Shown here piece after piece: positions 26,648 through 35,904 of a stretch of 64,000 nt of DNA. The position numbers and the translations under genes were made by a program. Positions within the stretch are counted from its first letter, which is position 1, and each line of letters begins with the position of its first letter. Origin of the DNA: Gemmatimonadota bacterium (GTDB taxonomy: Bacteria > Gemmatimonadota > Gemmatimonadetes > Palauibacterales > Palauibacteraceae); contig JAJDWE010000084.1 of assembly GCA_022825725.1 (NCBI GenBank), forward strand, positions 16,058 to 80,057. The letters are read 5' to 3'. The notes beneath the pieces are model-generated. The model was not told where the DNA came from and ran no database searches. It saw only the letters and a list, made by a program, of their open reading frames with translations.

Positions 26648-27582
26648 GCCGCGAGCAGCCGCTCGACCGCGAATCGGCTTCTGCGCAGCGAATCGACGTA
26701 CTGCTCGTTCATCGGGCCACGCGCCTTCCACCGCTGGAACACCTGCTTCCAGGTGATCGTCTCGTTGAAGAGCCAGCGTCGCGCCTCCGGGTCGTACTGG
26801 CAGGGAAGCTCGTAGGTCAGCTCCACCTCGTCCGTCCCGGGGTCGTACTGCGCCGGAAGGTCGTACCCCAGCTCCTCGCACAGCGGCACGACGGCCTTGA
26901 GCCAGGTCCGGCGAAGCTGGTCGTTCGTCATCCCCTTGAGGCGGAAGTCGAGCTGCGCGTTGTGGTGCTTTCGGTCGTCGGGCATGCCGAACCACTCCAC
27001 GCCCATGGGGAACATCCAGTCGAGCGTCCGCTGCACGGCTTCCTTCGCGGCGCCCCCCGCCTCGGCGAAGCGGCGGATCCAGACCTCGCCGTGCCGCAGG
27101 TGGAAGTTCTCCTCGAGGCTCACCTTGACGAGGCCGCGCTTGAGCGGTCCGTAGCTCGTGTTGCGGTGCACGTCGCCCAGCAGCGTGATCCCGGCCCGGT
27201 CGTAGAGCGCGTTCGCCGAGACGAGTTCGGCCCAGTTCATCAGCGGCTGGTCGAACCCGTAGGGGTGCTTGAAGTGGGCGGGTTCCCGCTCGTAGAGGAG
27301 CCAGTGGCGGTCGACGCCGAGGTCCTCGAGCAGGCGGTATGCGATGTTCGCGTGCCCGAGTTCGTCCTGGATGATCGCCGTGGCCGAGACCATCGTGTTC
27401 GTGGACGGGGCGTCCCGCGCGGCCATGAAGTAGGCCGGCGCGCTGATGAGTTCCGTGTCGCCCTGGACGGTGAGCTGCGTGATGAGCGCCCGCTTGTAGG
27501 TCTCCGTCATGTCCTCTTCGGACTCGACGATGAACCCCTCCTGCACCTTCCGCTGCAGTTCCTCGTCCGTAAAACGTCCCAT
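26644..27582 (-). CDS. paaA: 1,2-phenylacetyl-CoA epoxidase catalytic subunit PaaA
   Basis: Catalytic diiron subunit of the aerobic phenylacetate pathway oxygenase, 312 aa, normal length. The diiron motifs are ATAIIQDELGHANIAYRLL (E74, H77) and SLEENFHLRHGEVWIRRF. The N-terminus (MGRFTDEELQRKVQEGF) and substrate-pocket region (FMAARDAPSTNTMVSA) are typical. First gene of the paaA-D-B-C run, with GGGAGAGG about ten bases upstream. The gap to the META lipoprotein gene is only 55 bp, so it could also be read from upstream. The reductase paaE and the downstream genes paaG, paaZ, paaF and paaK are not in this window. Confidence 0.96.
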   Translation of the reverse strand: MGRFTDEELQRKVQEGFIVESEEDMTETYKRALITQLTVQGDTELISAPAYFMAARDAPSTNTMVSATAIIQDELGHANIAYRLLEDLGVDRHWLLYEREPAHFKHPYGFDQPLMNWAELVSANALYDRAGITLLGDVHRNTSYGPLKRGLVKVSLEENFHLRHGEVWIRRFAEAGGAAKEAVQRTLDWMFPMGVEWFGMPDDRKHHNAQLDFRLKGMTNDQLRRTWLKAVVPLCEELGYDLPAQYDPGTDEVELTYELPCQYDPEARRWLFNETITWKQVFQRWKARGPMNEQYVDSLRRSRFAVERLLAA

Positions 27583-27637
27583 ACCTGGCGCCTCTCCCGC
27601 CCCCGGGGATCTTCCACCCCGCGGGCGAATCGTGAAT

Positions 27638-28632
27638 CTACATCATGCCGGGCGTGTGCGAGTCCAACCGCCGTCCGGCACGGAAACGAATCGTGCCTCC
27701 TCTGAGCGCGAGCGTCATCCGGTCGCCCTCGATCCGGAACGCTCTCACGGAACGAAGCGCCTCGAGAAGGCGCTGCTCGAAGTCCGTCGGGCGTTCCCCG
27801 CAGAGCCTTCGCATGGCCGTCAAGCCGTAGAAGCGCATGGCCTCCGCCTCGTGCATCCGGAAGCTCGCGAAGATCCGGTTGCAGCCCGCGAATCCCGCCA
27901 CCTCCCCGGTGACGTCCGCGGCGTCGCGCGGCTCCGCCTGGAACCTGAGCGTCACGGGTTCACGCGGCGCGCGAAGGTTCGCGCTCCAGTCCCCGCGGTC
28001 GAACGATTCAAGCTCCCATTCGTGCGTGTACAGCGTGGGCGTTGCCGCCGGCGTCCCGTTGCCGGCCTCGGCACCGCCGGCCTGCGCGTCCTCCCGGTGG
28101 GCGCCGTCGATGAGGGCGACGGAGGTGAGTCCCCGACTCGTCAGCGCGAAATACGGGGTCCGGTCGACCGATGGACGGACCGTGACCGGGTCGCCCGGCC
28201 TGCGCACCCGGACCCTCACCTGGATCATGCCGTCGAGAATCTCCGCCCGGTGGACTTCGATCCGATCTCCGATGAGGCGCGCGGACACGTCCCGTATCTC
28301 ATCGCCGTCCCTCAGAACGGCATGCAGGGTCAGGAACCGCTCCCGCCCGCGATCCGCCGCGAGCACCGCGACGGCGTCGATGTCCGAATCGAAATCGAGA
28401 TCGCCATCCGCTGTGAGGAGAAGCTCGTGCCGCACGTTGCCCTCACTCGTCGTCACGCCCCCCGTGAGCGTGATCTCGCCACCCTCCAGCGTGAGGAACG
28501 TCGCGTTTTCCAACATCTCCCGACCGATGGCTTCGGGCTCGTCGCCGCACCCCACGGCCCCGAGCGCCGCGACCAGCAGCCCCGCGAGCGCCAGGTTCCG
28601 AGTCACGGACCCGCTTCGGAAAATGCCGGTCT

Positions 28633-28636
<4 letters not shown>
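27638..28636 (-). CDS. META-domain (HslJ-like) lipoprotein
   Basis: 332-aa predicted lipoprotein. The signal peptide (LALAGLLVAALGAVGC, Cys near 30) is followed by an N-terminal beta-rich region of unknown type (about 40-200) and a C-terminal META domain (about 205-320) with WELESFDRGDW, GEVAGFAGCNRIFASFRMHE and the conserved cysteine of RRLCGERPTDFEQ. HslJ/META proteins are associated with envelope stress and antibiotic resistance in E. coli, but no mechanism is established. Its ATG overlaps the stop of the P5C dehydrogenase gene (ATGA). Confidence 0.82.
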
Positions 28637-30294
<1,658 letters not shown>

Positions 30295-30383
30295 GGCTGA
30301 ATTTCATTCGCGAAGGGAGGCGCAATCTGGCGGCCCGGGAGTGAGATTGAAAGGTGCCCGCTGCCCTGCGTATCGTGGAATGG

Positions 30384-31865
30384 ATGATTACCGAAGACAT
30401 GACGGAAGACATGACGTTTGTCAGGCTCGGAGGACTTGTCGCGGCCGTCGCGGTCGCCTCCTGCCTCCTCTTTCCCGGTCCCGCCGCCGCCCAGGAAGGC
30501 GCCGCCTCGCTGCAGGCCCTCGAGGTCCGGCTCGGCCAGGCGCGCGAGAGCGCGGTCCACCTCCTCGCGCCCTCGTCGTTCGAGGACGCCGCGGACCGGT
30601 TGGAGGACGCGTCGCGGCGCCTGAGGGGTGGCCGAGAGGATGCCCGGTTCGAGGAGTTGCTGGACGAGGCCGGACGCTGGCTCGAAGCGGCGGAGCGGAT
30701 CGCGGTTGCGGGCCGGCCGCACTTCATGACGGTGCTCGCCGCCCGGGAGGAAGCCCGCGCCTCCGAGGCCGAGACGCGCGCGGTCCAGGGGTGGGCGAGG
30801 GCCGAGAACGAACTGGAGACGGCCGGCCGCCGGCTGGAACGCGAGGACATGGAAGAGGTCGCCGTGCGGGCGGATCGCGCGACGACGCTCTACCGGCGGG
30901 CGACCCGCGCGGCGCGGCGCGACCAGTTCCTGGGCGAGGCGATGCAGGCGCGGACCGCCGCCCTGAACGCGGGCGCGAGCGAGTTGTCGCCGGGTGCGTT
31001 CGGGGAGGGCGAGGCGCACCTCGCGAGCGCGGAAGCGGAGATCGAGAGCCTCGCTCCGGTGGAGGGGCCGGCGCGGGCCGGAGAGGCCGCGTTCGCCGCC
31101 TTCACCCGCGCGCACCGCATTGCCGCCCTGTTCGACAGCGTGCGCCGGCGCCATGTGACGGTCGAACGACTCATCGACGAGCACGAGGCGGACCTGGCCC
31201 GCCTGGCCGAAGCCGCGAGGGTGGAGCCTCTCCGGAGCGACGCCGGCGAGACGACTGCGCGCATCGCGGAGGTCATCTCGAGCCTCCGGGCGGACAACGA
31301 GCGGCTGGGCGCCGAGTTGGCCGCCGAACGGGCGCGGGCTTCGGAACTCGATGGCCGGCTGGCCTCGCTGGAGGCCCGCCTGGCCGACTTCGAGCAGCGT
31401 TTCACGGGAGCCCGGGACGAACTGCTCGCGGTACGCGAGCGGGAGGCGCGGCTGCGCGAGGTCCAAGGCCTCTTCACGCCTTCGGAAGGCGAAGTCCTGC
31501 TCGTCGGAGACCGGCTCGTCCTCCGGCTCTTCGGCCTCACCTTCGAGCCCGCGCAGGCCGAGATCGACGAGGCGCTGTATCCCCTCCTCACGAAGGTTCA
31601 GCGCGTCATCACGACCTTTCCCGGGGCGAGCTTGAGAATCGAGGGGCACACCGACGCGCAGGGCGGGACGCGCGGGAATCAGGCGCTGAGTCAGCGGCGG
31701 GCGATCGCGGTGCGCGAACACCTGCTCGCGCGGGTGCCCATCCCGTCCTCGCGGGTCGAGGCGACCGGCCTCGGCGAGGAACGCCCGATCGCGAGCAACG
31801 AGACGGAGGAAGGACGCGCGCGGAACCGCCGGATCGAGATCGTCATCAACCTGCCCGGAAACTGA
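30384..31865 (+). CDS. OmpA-family envelope protein with long coiled coil
   Basis: 493 aa from the ATG at 30384. Two further ATGs (30399, 30411) arise from a 12-bp tandem duplication (GAAGACATGACG-type) and give 488 or 484 aa. The last directly precedes the signal peptide (LVAAVAVASCLLFPGPAAAQ). Residues about 40-360 are charged alpha-helical coiled coil (ERLGAELAAERARASELDGR). The C-terminal OmpA domain (about 375-490) has FEPAQAEIDEALYP, IEGHTDAQGG and LSQRRAIAVREHL, with Asp and Arg ligands that bind diaminopimelate of peptidoglycan. It probably tethers envelope to wall. Divergent from pruA. Confidence 0.85.
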   Translation: MITEDMTEDMTFVRLGGLVAAVAVASCLLFPGPAAAQEGAASLQALEVRLGQARESAVHLLAPSSFEDAADRLEDASRRLRGGREDARFEELLDEAGRWLEAAERIAVAGRPHFMTVLAAREEARASEAETRAVQGWARAENELETAGRRLEREDMEEVAVRADRATTLYRRATRAARRDQFLGEAMQARTAALNAGASELSPGAFGEGEAHLASAEAEIESLAPVEGPARAGEAAFAAFTRAHRIAALFDSVRRRHVTVERLIDEHEADLARLAEAARVEPLRSDAGETTARIAEVISSLRADNERLGAELAAERARASELDGRLASLEARLADFEQRFTGARDELLAVREREARLREVQGLFTPSEGEVLLVGDRLVLRLFGLTFEPAQAEIDEALYPLLTKVQRVITTFPGASLRIEGHTDAQGGTRGNQALSQRRAIAVREHLLARVPIPSSRVEATGLGEERPIASNETEEGRARNRRIEIVINLPGN

Positions 31866-31908
31866 CGCGAGGCGTCGCGCACGGCGTCACGGCCGCCGCG
31901 ACGGGCTG

Positions 31909-32127
31909 CTAGTCCCGCAGGCGCTCCGCCTGCACCGCGGCGATCACGCCCCACACCGTCGCGCCCACCGCGAGGCCCGTACCGATCCAGCGGCCGACCT
32001 CCGCCCAGCGCCCGGGCCGTCCCGTCCGCCAGGGTCGGGTGACCTCGCGCCGCCAGTAATCCACCTCGTCGGAGACGATCTCCCGGGCCACCTCCGCCGC
32101 CGGTCCGGCCAGTCGCCGGGGGTCCAC
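31909..32127 (-). CDS. Small single-helix membrane protein, function unknown
   Basis: 72 aa from the GTG at 32127, five bases after the enoyl-ACP reductase stop, on the same strand. Polar, acidic/basic N-terminus (AAEVAREIVSDEVDYWRREV), then one membrane helix near the C-terminus (WIGTGLAVGATVWGVIAAV), then a short cytoplasmic or periplasmic end. No family recognised. A longer frame to 32205 would overlap the reductase gene and is less likely. Convergent with the OmpA-family gene, 43 bp between stops. Confidence 0.55.
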   Translation of the reverse strand: MDPRRLAGPAAEVAREIVSDEVDYWRREVTRPWRTGRPGRWAEVGRWIGTGLAVGATVWGVIAAVQAERLRD

Positions 32128-32132
32128 GTGCC

Positions 32133-32936
32133 TCAGTTCCCGGGCGGCCGGGAGCCGACGAAGTCCTCGCCTCCGTCCACGCGGATCGTGTTCCCCGTCA
32201 TCCACCCGGTCTCCGGCATCGCGAGCGCGACCATGCAGCGCGCCACGTCTTCCGGGGTTCCGAGCCGCCCGTGGGGGTTCTGGGCCGCGGCTTCGGCGAT
32301 CATGTGTTCCGCGCCGGGGATCTTGCGGAGCGCGGGCGTATCCGTCACGCCGGCCCGGATCGAGTTGACGGTGATGCCTTGCGTCGCGAGTTCGAGCGCG
32401 AGTTGGCGGCAGTGCGATTCGAGCGCGGCCTTGGCCGCGGAGACGGCCCCGTAGGAGGGGATCACGCGGTCGCCCCCGGACGAGGTCATGGCGAAGATCC
32501 GGCCGCCCTCGCCCATCAGGCCGCGCTCGAGCAGGCCCTGGGTCCAGTAGACGAGCGTATGGGCCATGACGTCCAGCGTCATGTTCATCTGCTCGGGGCT
32601 CATCCCGGGAGCGCCGTCGGGTACGAAGGGGCGCAGCGTTCCGAAGGCCAGGGAGTGCATCAGCACGCGCACGGAGCCCGGGCCCGCGCTCTCCGCGATT
32701 TCGTCCAGGACCCTGTCGCGCTTCTTCGGGGAGGCCGCGTTCACGTTGAAGAACGCCGCGCGCCGTCCGCGCGACTCGATCAGCTCCCGGATCTCCTCGA
32801 CGTGCGCGAGTCCCGCGCGCCGGTCCAGGTGCACCCCGTAGATGTCGTAACCCGCTTCGGCGAAGGCGAGCGCAGCCGCTTCGCCAAAGCCGCTCGAGGC
32901 GCCGAGAATCAACGCGCCAGGCGCGGAATCCGTCAC
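32133..32936 (-). CDS. SDR-family enoyl-[acyl-carrier-protein] reductase, FabL/FabI-like
   Basis: Predicted NAD(P)H-dependent reductase for the last step of the fatty acid elongation cycle, 267 aa from the GTG at 32936, which has a strong GGAGG site. Cofactor motif is GASSGFGEA (G12-G18). The catalytic pair is Y162 and K169 with six residues between, the Y-x6-K spacing typical of enoyl-ACP reductases rather than the Y-x3-K of most SDRs. SYGAVSAAKAALES, ITVNSIRAGVTDTPALRKIPG and NTIRVDGGEDF closely resemble FabL. A different SDR role cannot be excluded. Longer upstream starts are not conserved. Confidence 0.83.
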   Translation of the reverse strand: MTDSAPGALILGASSGFGEAAALAFAEAGYDIYGVHLDRRAGLAHVEEIRELIESRGRRAAFFNVNAASPKKRDRVLDEIAESAGPGSVRVLMHSLAFGTLRPFVPDGAPGMSPEQMNMTLDVMAHTLVYWTQGLLERGLMGEGGRIFAMTSSGGDRVIPSYGAVSAAKAALESHCRQLALELATQGITVNSIRAGVTDTPALRKIPGAEHMIAEAAAQNPHGRLGTPEDVARCMVALAMPETGWMTGNTIRVDGGEDFVGSRPPGN

Positions 32937-33503
32937 TCGCTTCCCTCCGTTTCCGTCCGTCTCAAGGGCCAGCCCCCCGCCTCCTCCAGCCCGCGGAAGT
33001 TGGAGCGCACAGCATAGCCGCCCGCTCCCCCGGTCGCACGGTCGAGCCCCCTCCGGCACGGGCCGCCAAACCCCCAACGGCGAAGCATCCGGCAAGCCGG
33101 CCGCCCATCGGTGGCAATCGATATTTTTCGAAAAAAATCATGCGCGCTCCGGTTCTCCCGAGCCGCCGTCGCAGTCCGTTCATCTCCGCATGTAACGGGC
33201 AAGAACGCGGCACGGGAGCGGCACGGCGGCGAAGTGGATCCGCGACACAATCCACACATGATCGGGAGTTTTGGACGATCATTGGACAGTTACGTAACGC
33301 ACGATGACATAGTCTGTTACGATCCCAATACACAACCCCGCCATCCGAGAGCGGATGGGTCGCAAGCTTGCAGGCGCGGGAGCGTCGATCCTATCCTCAG
33401 TGCGCGACGGGAAATGCACGGCCCCCGATTGCCGCGGACCTCCGGGGTCCGTTCCGATACAAAGAGCGAAACCCTCGAATTTCTTGCGAGTGTGTCCTTG
33501 ACC
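32937..33503 (+). other. 567-bp non-coding stretch with palindromes and 11-bp direct repeats
   Basis: No convincing gene. It includes an AT-rich patch with the palindrome TTTTTCGAAAAA (33124-33135), unusual in this GC-rich window and about 190 bp upstream of the reductase start. It also holds TTGGAC repeated 11 bp apart (33271, 33282), a perfect GTTACGTAAC palindrome (33289-33298), and a CGGACC/GGTCCG hairpin near 33434-33450. The base composition drops near 33240-33340. This is probably the control region for both flanking transcription units. Confidence 0.5.
33271..33298 (+). promoter_or_regulatory. Possible operator: TTGGAC direct repeats and GTTACGTAAC palindrome
   Basis: Two TTGGAC hexamers begin at 33271 and 33282, one helical turn apart, followed immediately by the 10-bp palindrome GTTACGTAAC at 33289-33298. 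A second GTTACGAT lies near 33315. The arrangement looks like a protein-binding site, but no cognate regulator is known. Confidence 0.3.
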
Positions 33504-33686
33504 ATGATGGCATCATCCGACTGTAGCCTCGTCAACGTCGCCGTGGATCTTCCGAAGGAGCTTGCTGCGGATGTGGAGGCCGTGCGCCAGCGAGATCCGG
33601 AGTTCCTCGAGCGAGCCATACAGTACGTCCTCGCGCGCCGCATCATCTTCGAAGAACTCAGAACCCCCGCCTCGAGACACCGCTGA
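33504..33686 (+). CDS. Small ribbon-helix-helix-like protein, function unknown
   Basis: 60 aa from the ATG at 33504; a second ATG follows directly and an in-frame GTG at 33492 is possible. The pattern fits an RHH fold: strand SLVNVAVDLPKE, helix ELAADVEAVRQRD, helix PEFLERAIQYVLARRIIF. This is like CopG/MetJ-type DNA-binding or antitoxin proteins, though I cannot assign a family. No toxin-like partner is visible next to it. It is the first of three small genes before the glycosyltransferase, but a separate promoter lies between it and the next. Short and with a weak ribosome site, so moderate confidence only. Confidence 0.5.
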   Translation: MMASSDCSLVNVAVDLPKELAADVEAVRQRDPEFLERAIQYVLARRIIFEELRTPASRHR

Positions 33687-33779
33687 GAGAGGCGGCCGGC
33701 GAGCGCGCGAGCGCGGGCCCGGTCGCGGAGTGCGGTCCCCGCCACAGTCTTCGCAGCCCGTGCCGCGGGCCGCCAGCCG

Positions 33780-33808
33780 TTGACGCCCGTCCCACCCGGG
33801 GCTAAATC
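33780..33808 (+). promoter_or_regulatory. Sigma70-type promoter for the small-gene/GT87 operon
   Basis: TTGACG (33780-33785), a 17-bp spacer and TAAATC (33803-33808) stand 34 bp before the TTG start at 33842. A strong GGGGAGGTGAGG ribosome-binding site lies just before that start. Spacing and hexamers are good for a housekeeping promoter. Confidence 0.65.
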
Positions 33809-33841
33809 GCGCAGGGAGTTGGTGAGTGGGGAGGTGAGGGG

Positions 33842-34246
33842 TTGGCCAGCGATTGCGAGCCGAGTATAGCCGTGTCTTCCGATACGGAGAGTCCAGCGCC
33901 CCGTCGGGATGCCGAGAAGGGATCGGAGTCCGACGAAGGCGTGCTGCGGGCAAAATACGCCGACTACTGCTCGGCTCAACTCACCGAAGTATTCCTCTCC
34001 CTTTCCGAAGAGCGCATCTACGAACTCGTGGAGGAGGAAGCTCGGGCGCAGACTTCCGGTCAGGAGCGCCTGGGGTTTCAGACGAAGGTCCGACTCGCGA
34101 CCAAGCGACTGCGGGAGAGCGTGCCGCTCCCCGATTTCGAGACCTGGTGCCGCGACTACGAAGCCGCCCCTGAGGAGTACGAGGAGTACCTGATGGGCCT
34201 GTGGCGGCAGCGTTCCGAGGAGGGGGAGGCCCCGGAGACCGATTGA
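33842..34246 (+). CDS. Conserved-looking hypothetical protein, acidic, helical
   Basis: 134 aa from a TTG at 33842. The TTG is chosen because a strong GGAGGTGAGG site precedes it and no ATG or GTG is in frame before the structured part. The first 35 residues are polar and probably disordered. The rest is helical and acidic (EVFLSLSEERIYELVEEEA, FQTKVRLATKRLRESVPLPD, YEAAPEEYEEYLMGLWRQR). No domain recognised, no membrane segment. Its stop is followed directly by the ATG of the next gene, so the two are coupled and may act together. Confidence 0.7.
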   Translation: MASDCEPSIAVSSDTESPAPRRDAEKGSESDEGVLRAKYADYCSAQLTEVFLSLSEERIYELVEEEARAQTSGQERLGFQTKVRLATKRLRESVPLPDFETWCRDYEAAPEEYEEYLMGLWRQRSEEGEAPETD

Positions 34247-34528
34247 ATGGCGGACGAAGGACGCCCCCAATTGCGGATGTGGGATGAAGCAGGCCAGGAG
34301 ACGGCCATCGGCAGTCTCGACGACGGGGAACGCCGGTGGCAGATCGTGGTCGTCGCCGAACCGGTCGCCGACGACCTCGTGCGCGGCTGGCTCTCCTTCA
34401 GACTCGACGACGAGAAGTACGACACGGCTCCGGTGATCATGGAAGAAACGGTGGAGCTCGTCATCGAGCGGGCCGTCGAACTTCCTGAGCCCATGTTGCA
34501 ACAGCTCTTCGGTTCGGCTCGGCGGTGA
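34247..34528 (+). CDS. Small hypothetical protein, mixed alpha/beta
   Basis: 93 aa, ATG directly after the stop of the preceding gene. RRWQIVVVAEPVADDLVRGW and SFRLDDEKYDTAPVIMEETVE suggest a compact alpha/beta fold, ending in an amphipathic helix (PEPMLQQLFGSARR). No signal peptide, membrane helix or recognisable motif. It overlaps the GTG start of the GT87 gene by GTGA, so three genes form one translationally linked set. The context suggests, but does not show, a link to glycan assembly or its control. Confidence 0.68.
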   Translation: MADEGRPQLRMWDEAGQETAIGSLDDGERRWQIVVVAEPVADDLVRGWLSFRLDDEKYDTAPVIMEETVELVIERAVELPEPMLQQLFGSARR

Positions 34529-35904
34529 CCCCGGCGGGTTCGCCCGCTGACGCCGGCGCAGGCCGGCTCTGGTTCCTCGTGGCCGTCCAGGCGGCGGCGC
34601 TCTGGGGAATCGCCTGGGGTGGATCCGGTACGCCGTGGCCGGCGATTCCGCTGTGGATCGTGGCGTTCGCGGCCTATCTCGGGGCGGTCCGCCACGCCGC
34701 CGCCCCGCACCGGGCGGGTTCGATCCGCCGGCACGCATGGACCGCCGGGATCGCCCTCCGGGCGGGCGTCTTCCCCGCGGCGCCGACCCTCTCCGAAGAC
34801 ATCTACCGGTACATCTGGGACGGCTGGGTTCAGTCCAACGGAGTGAATCCCTACGCGCACCCCCCTTCGGCGTCCGCGCTCGAAGAGCTGCGCACCGCGT
34901 GGTGGCCGCTCATCAATCACGCGGACGTCCCCACGATCTATCCGCCGGGGGCCCAGATCGTGTTCGCGCTCCTGGCCGCGGCCGGCCCCGCGTGGTGGAT
35001 CTTCAAGCTGGGGTGGCTCGCGGCCGATCTGCTCGTTGCGCGGCTCATCGACCGGCTTTCGTCGGGCCGGAGCGTGGTCCCGCTCGTGCTCTGGCTCTGG
35101 TCGCCGCTCGTCATCGTCGAAGTGGCGTGGAGCGGGCACCTGGATCCGCTCGGCGTCGCGCCCATGCTGGGCGCCGTCGTGCTGGCCGGCAGCGCGGCGG
35201 CCCCGGCGTGGCGGTCCGGGGCGCTTCTCGGGCTCGGCGGGGCGGTGAAGTTCGCTCCCCTCGCCGCGCTCCCGGCGCTCTTCCGGCTGCGCGGCGCCGG
35301 GGCGCTCGCCGCCGGCGTCCTCGTGCCCCTCCTGCTCTACCTGCCCTACATCGGCGCGGGGCCGGCCCTCTTCGACGGCCTGCGGACCTACGCGGACATC
35401 TGGGCGTTCAACGGCGGCCTCTACCGGGTGCTCGAGCGGCTGCCGGGGCATCCGGATCTCGCGAAATGGATCGGCGCGGCGATCGTCGGCGCCATCGCGC
35501 TGCGCGCCGCGCTCCGCCGCTGGCCGCTGGAGCGCGCCCTCCTGTGGACGATCGGAGCCGCCCTCCTCCTCTCTCCGACCCTCCACCCGTGGTATCTGCT
35601 CTGGGTGCTCCCCTTCGCGTGTCTCTCGGCGAATCGGGGGTGGCTCCTGTTCAGCGGGACCGTGTTCCTCGCGTACGCCGGCAGGGATGCCTACCTCGCC
35701 ACGGGGGCGTGGCCGGAACCCGCGTGGCTGGTCTGGCTGATCCACGGGCCGCCGCTGGCCCTCCTGGCCTGGGACGGCCTGGGCGGCCGGGACGGCTTAC
35801 GCGGCCGGCGCGGCGGGCGTCGGGGAGGGTCTCCGCAGGGACTCGTGCGTCGTGAGCGCGTAGCCCGCGGCGAAGAGCGCGGTGAAGGGGAGGACGGCGG
35901 GTGA
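34525..35904 (+). CDS. GT87-family (DUF2029-like) polyprenol-dependent glycosyltransferase
   Basis: 459-aa polytopic membrane protein with about ten or more helices. The early motif LSEDIYRYIWDGWVQSNGVNPYAHPP is the landmark (shown here as its core EDIYRYIWDG, then GVNPYAHPP) of C-type glycosyltransferases that use polyprenyl-phosphate sugars. The first-loop Glu-Asp pair (S-E-D) is the usual catalytic acid region. The last 45 residues are Arg/Gly-rich and overlap, tail to tail, the end of the GT2 gene on the other strand by 108 bp, so the true C-terminus may be functionally dispensable. Start is a GTG overlapping the previous stop. Sugar and acceptor unknown. Confidence 0.8.
   Translation: MTPAGSPADAGAGRLWFLVAVQAAALWGIAWGGSGTPWPAIPLWIVAFAAYLGAVRHAAAPHRAGSIRRHAWTAGIALRAGVFPAAPTLSEDIYRYIWDGWVQSNGVNPYAHPPSASALEELRTAWWPLINHADVPTIYPPGAQIVFALLAAAGPAWWIFKLGWLAADLLVARLIDRLSSGRSVVPLVLWLWSPLVIVEVAWSGHLDPLGVAPMLGAVVLAGSAAAPAWRSGALLGLGGAVKFAPLAALPALFRLRGAGALAAGVLVPLLLYLPYIGAGPALFDGLRTYADIWAFNGGLYRVLERLPGHPDLAKWIGAAIVGAIALRAALRRWPLERALLWTIGAALLLSPTLHPWYLLWVLPFACLSANRGWLLFSGTVFLAYAGRDAYLATGAWPEPAWLVWLIHGPPLALLAWDGLGGRDGLRGRRGGRRGGSPQGLVRRERVARGEERGEGEDGG

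Noticed and set aside
33111..33503. Upstream in-frame extension of the 60-aa RHH-like gene
   Set aside because: The added 130 residues show no structure or coding bias and cross palindromic, AT-rich sequence; the start near 33504 is preferred.
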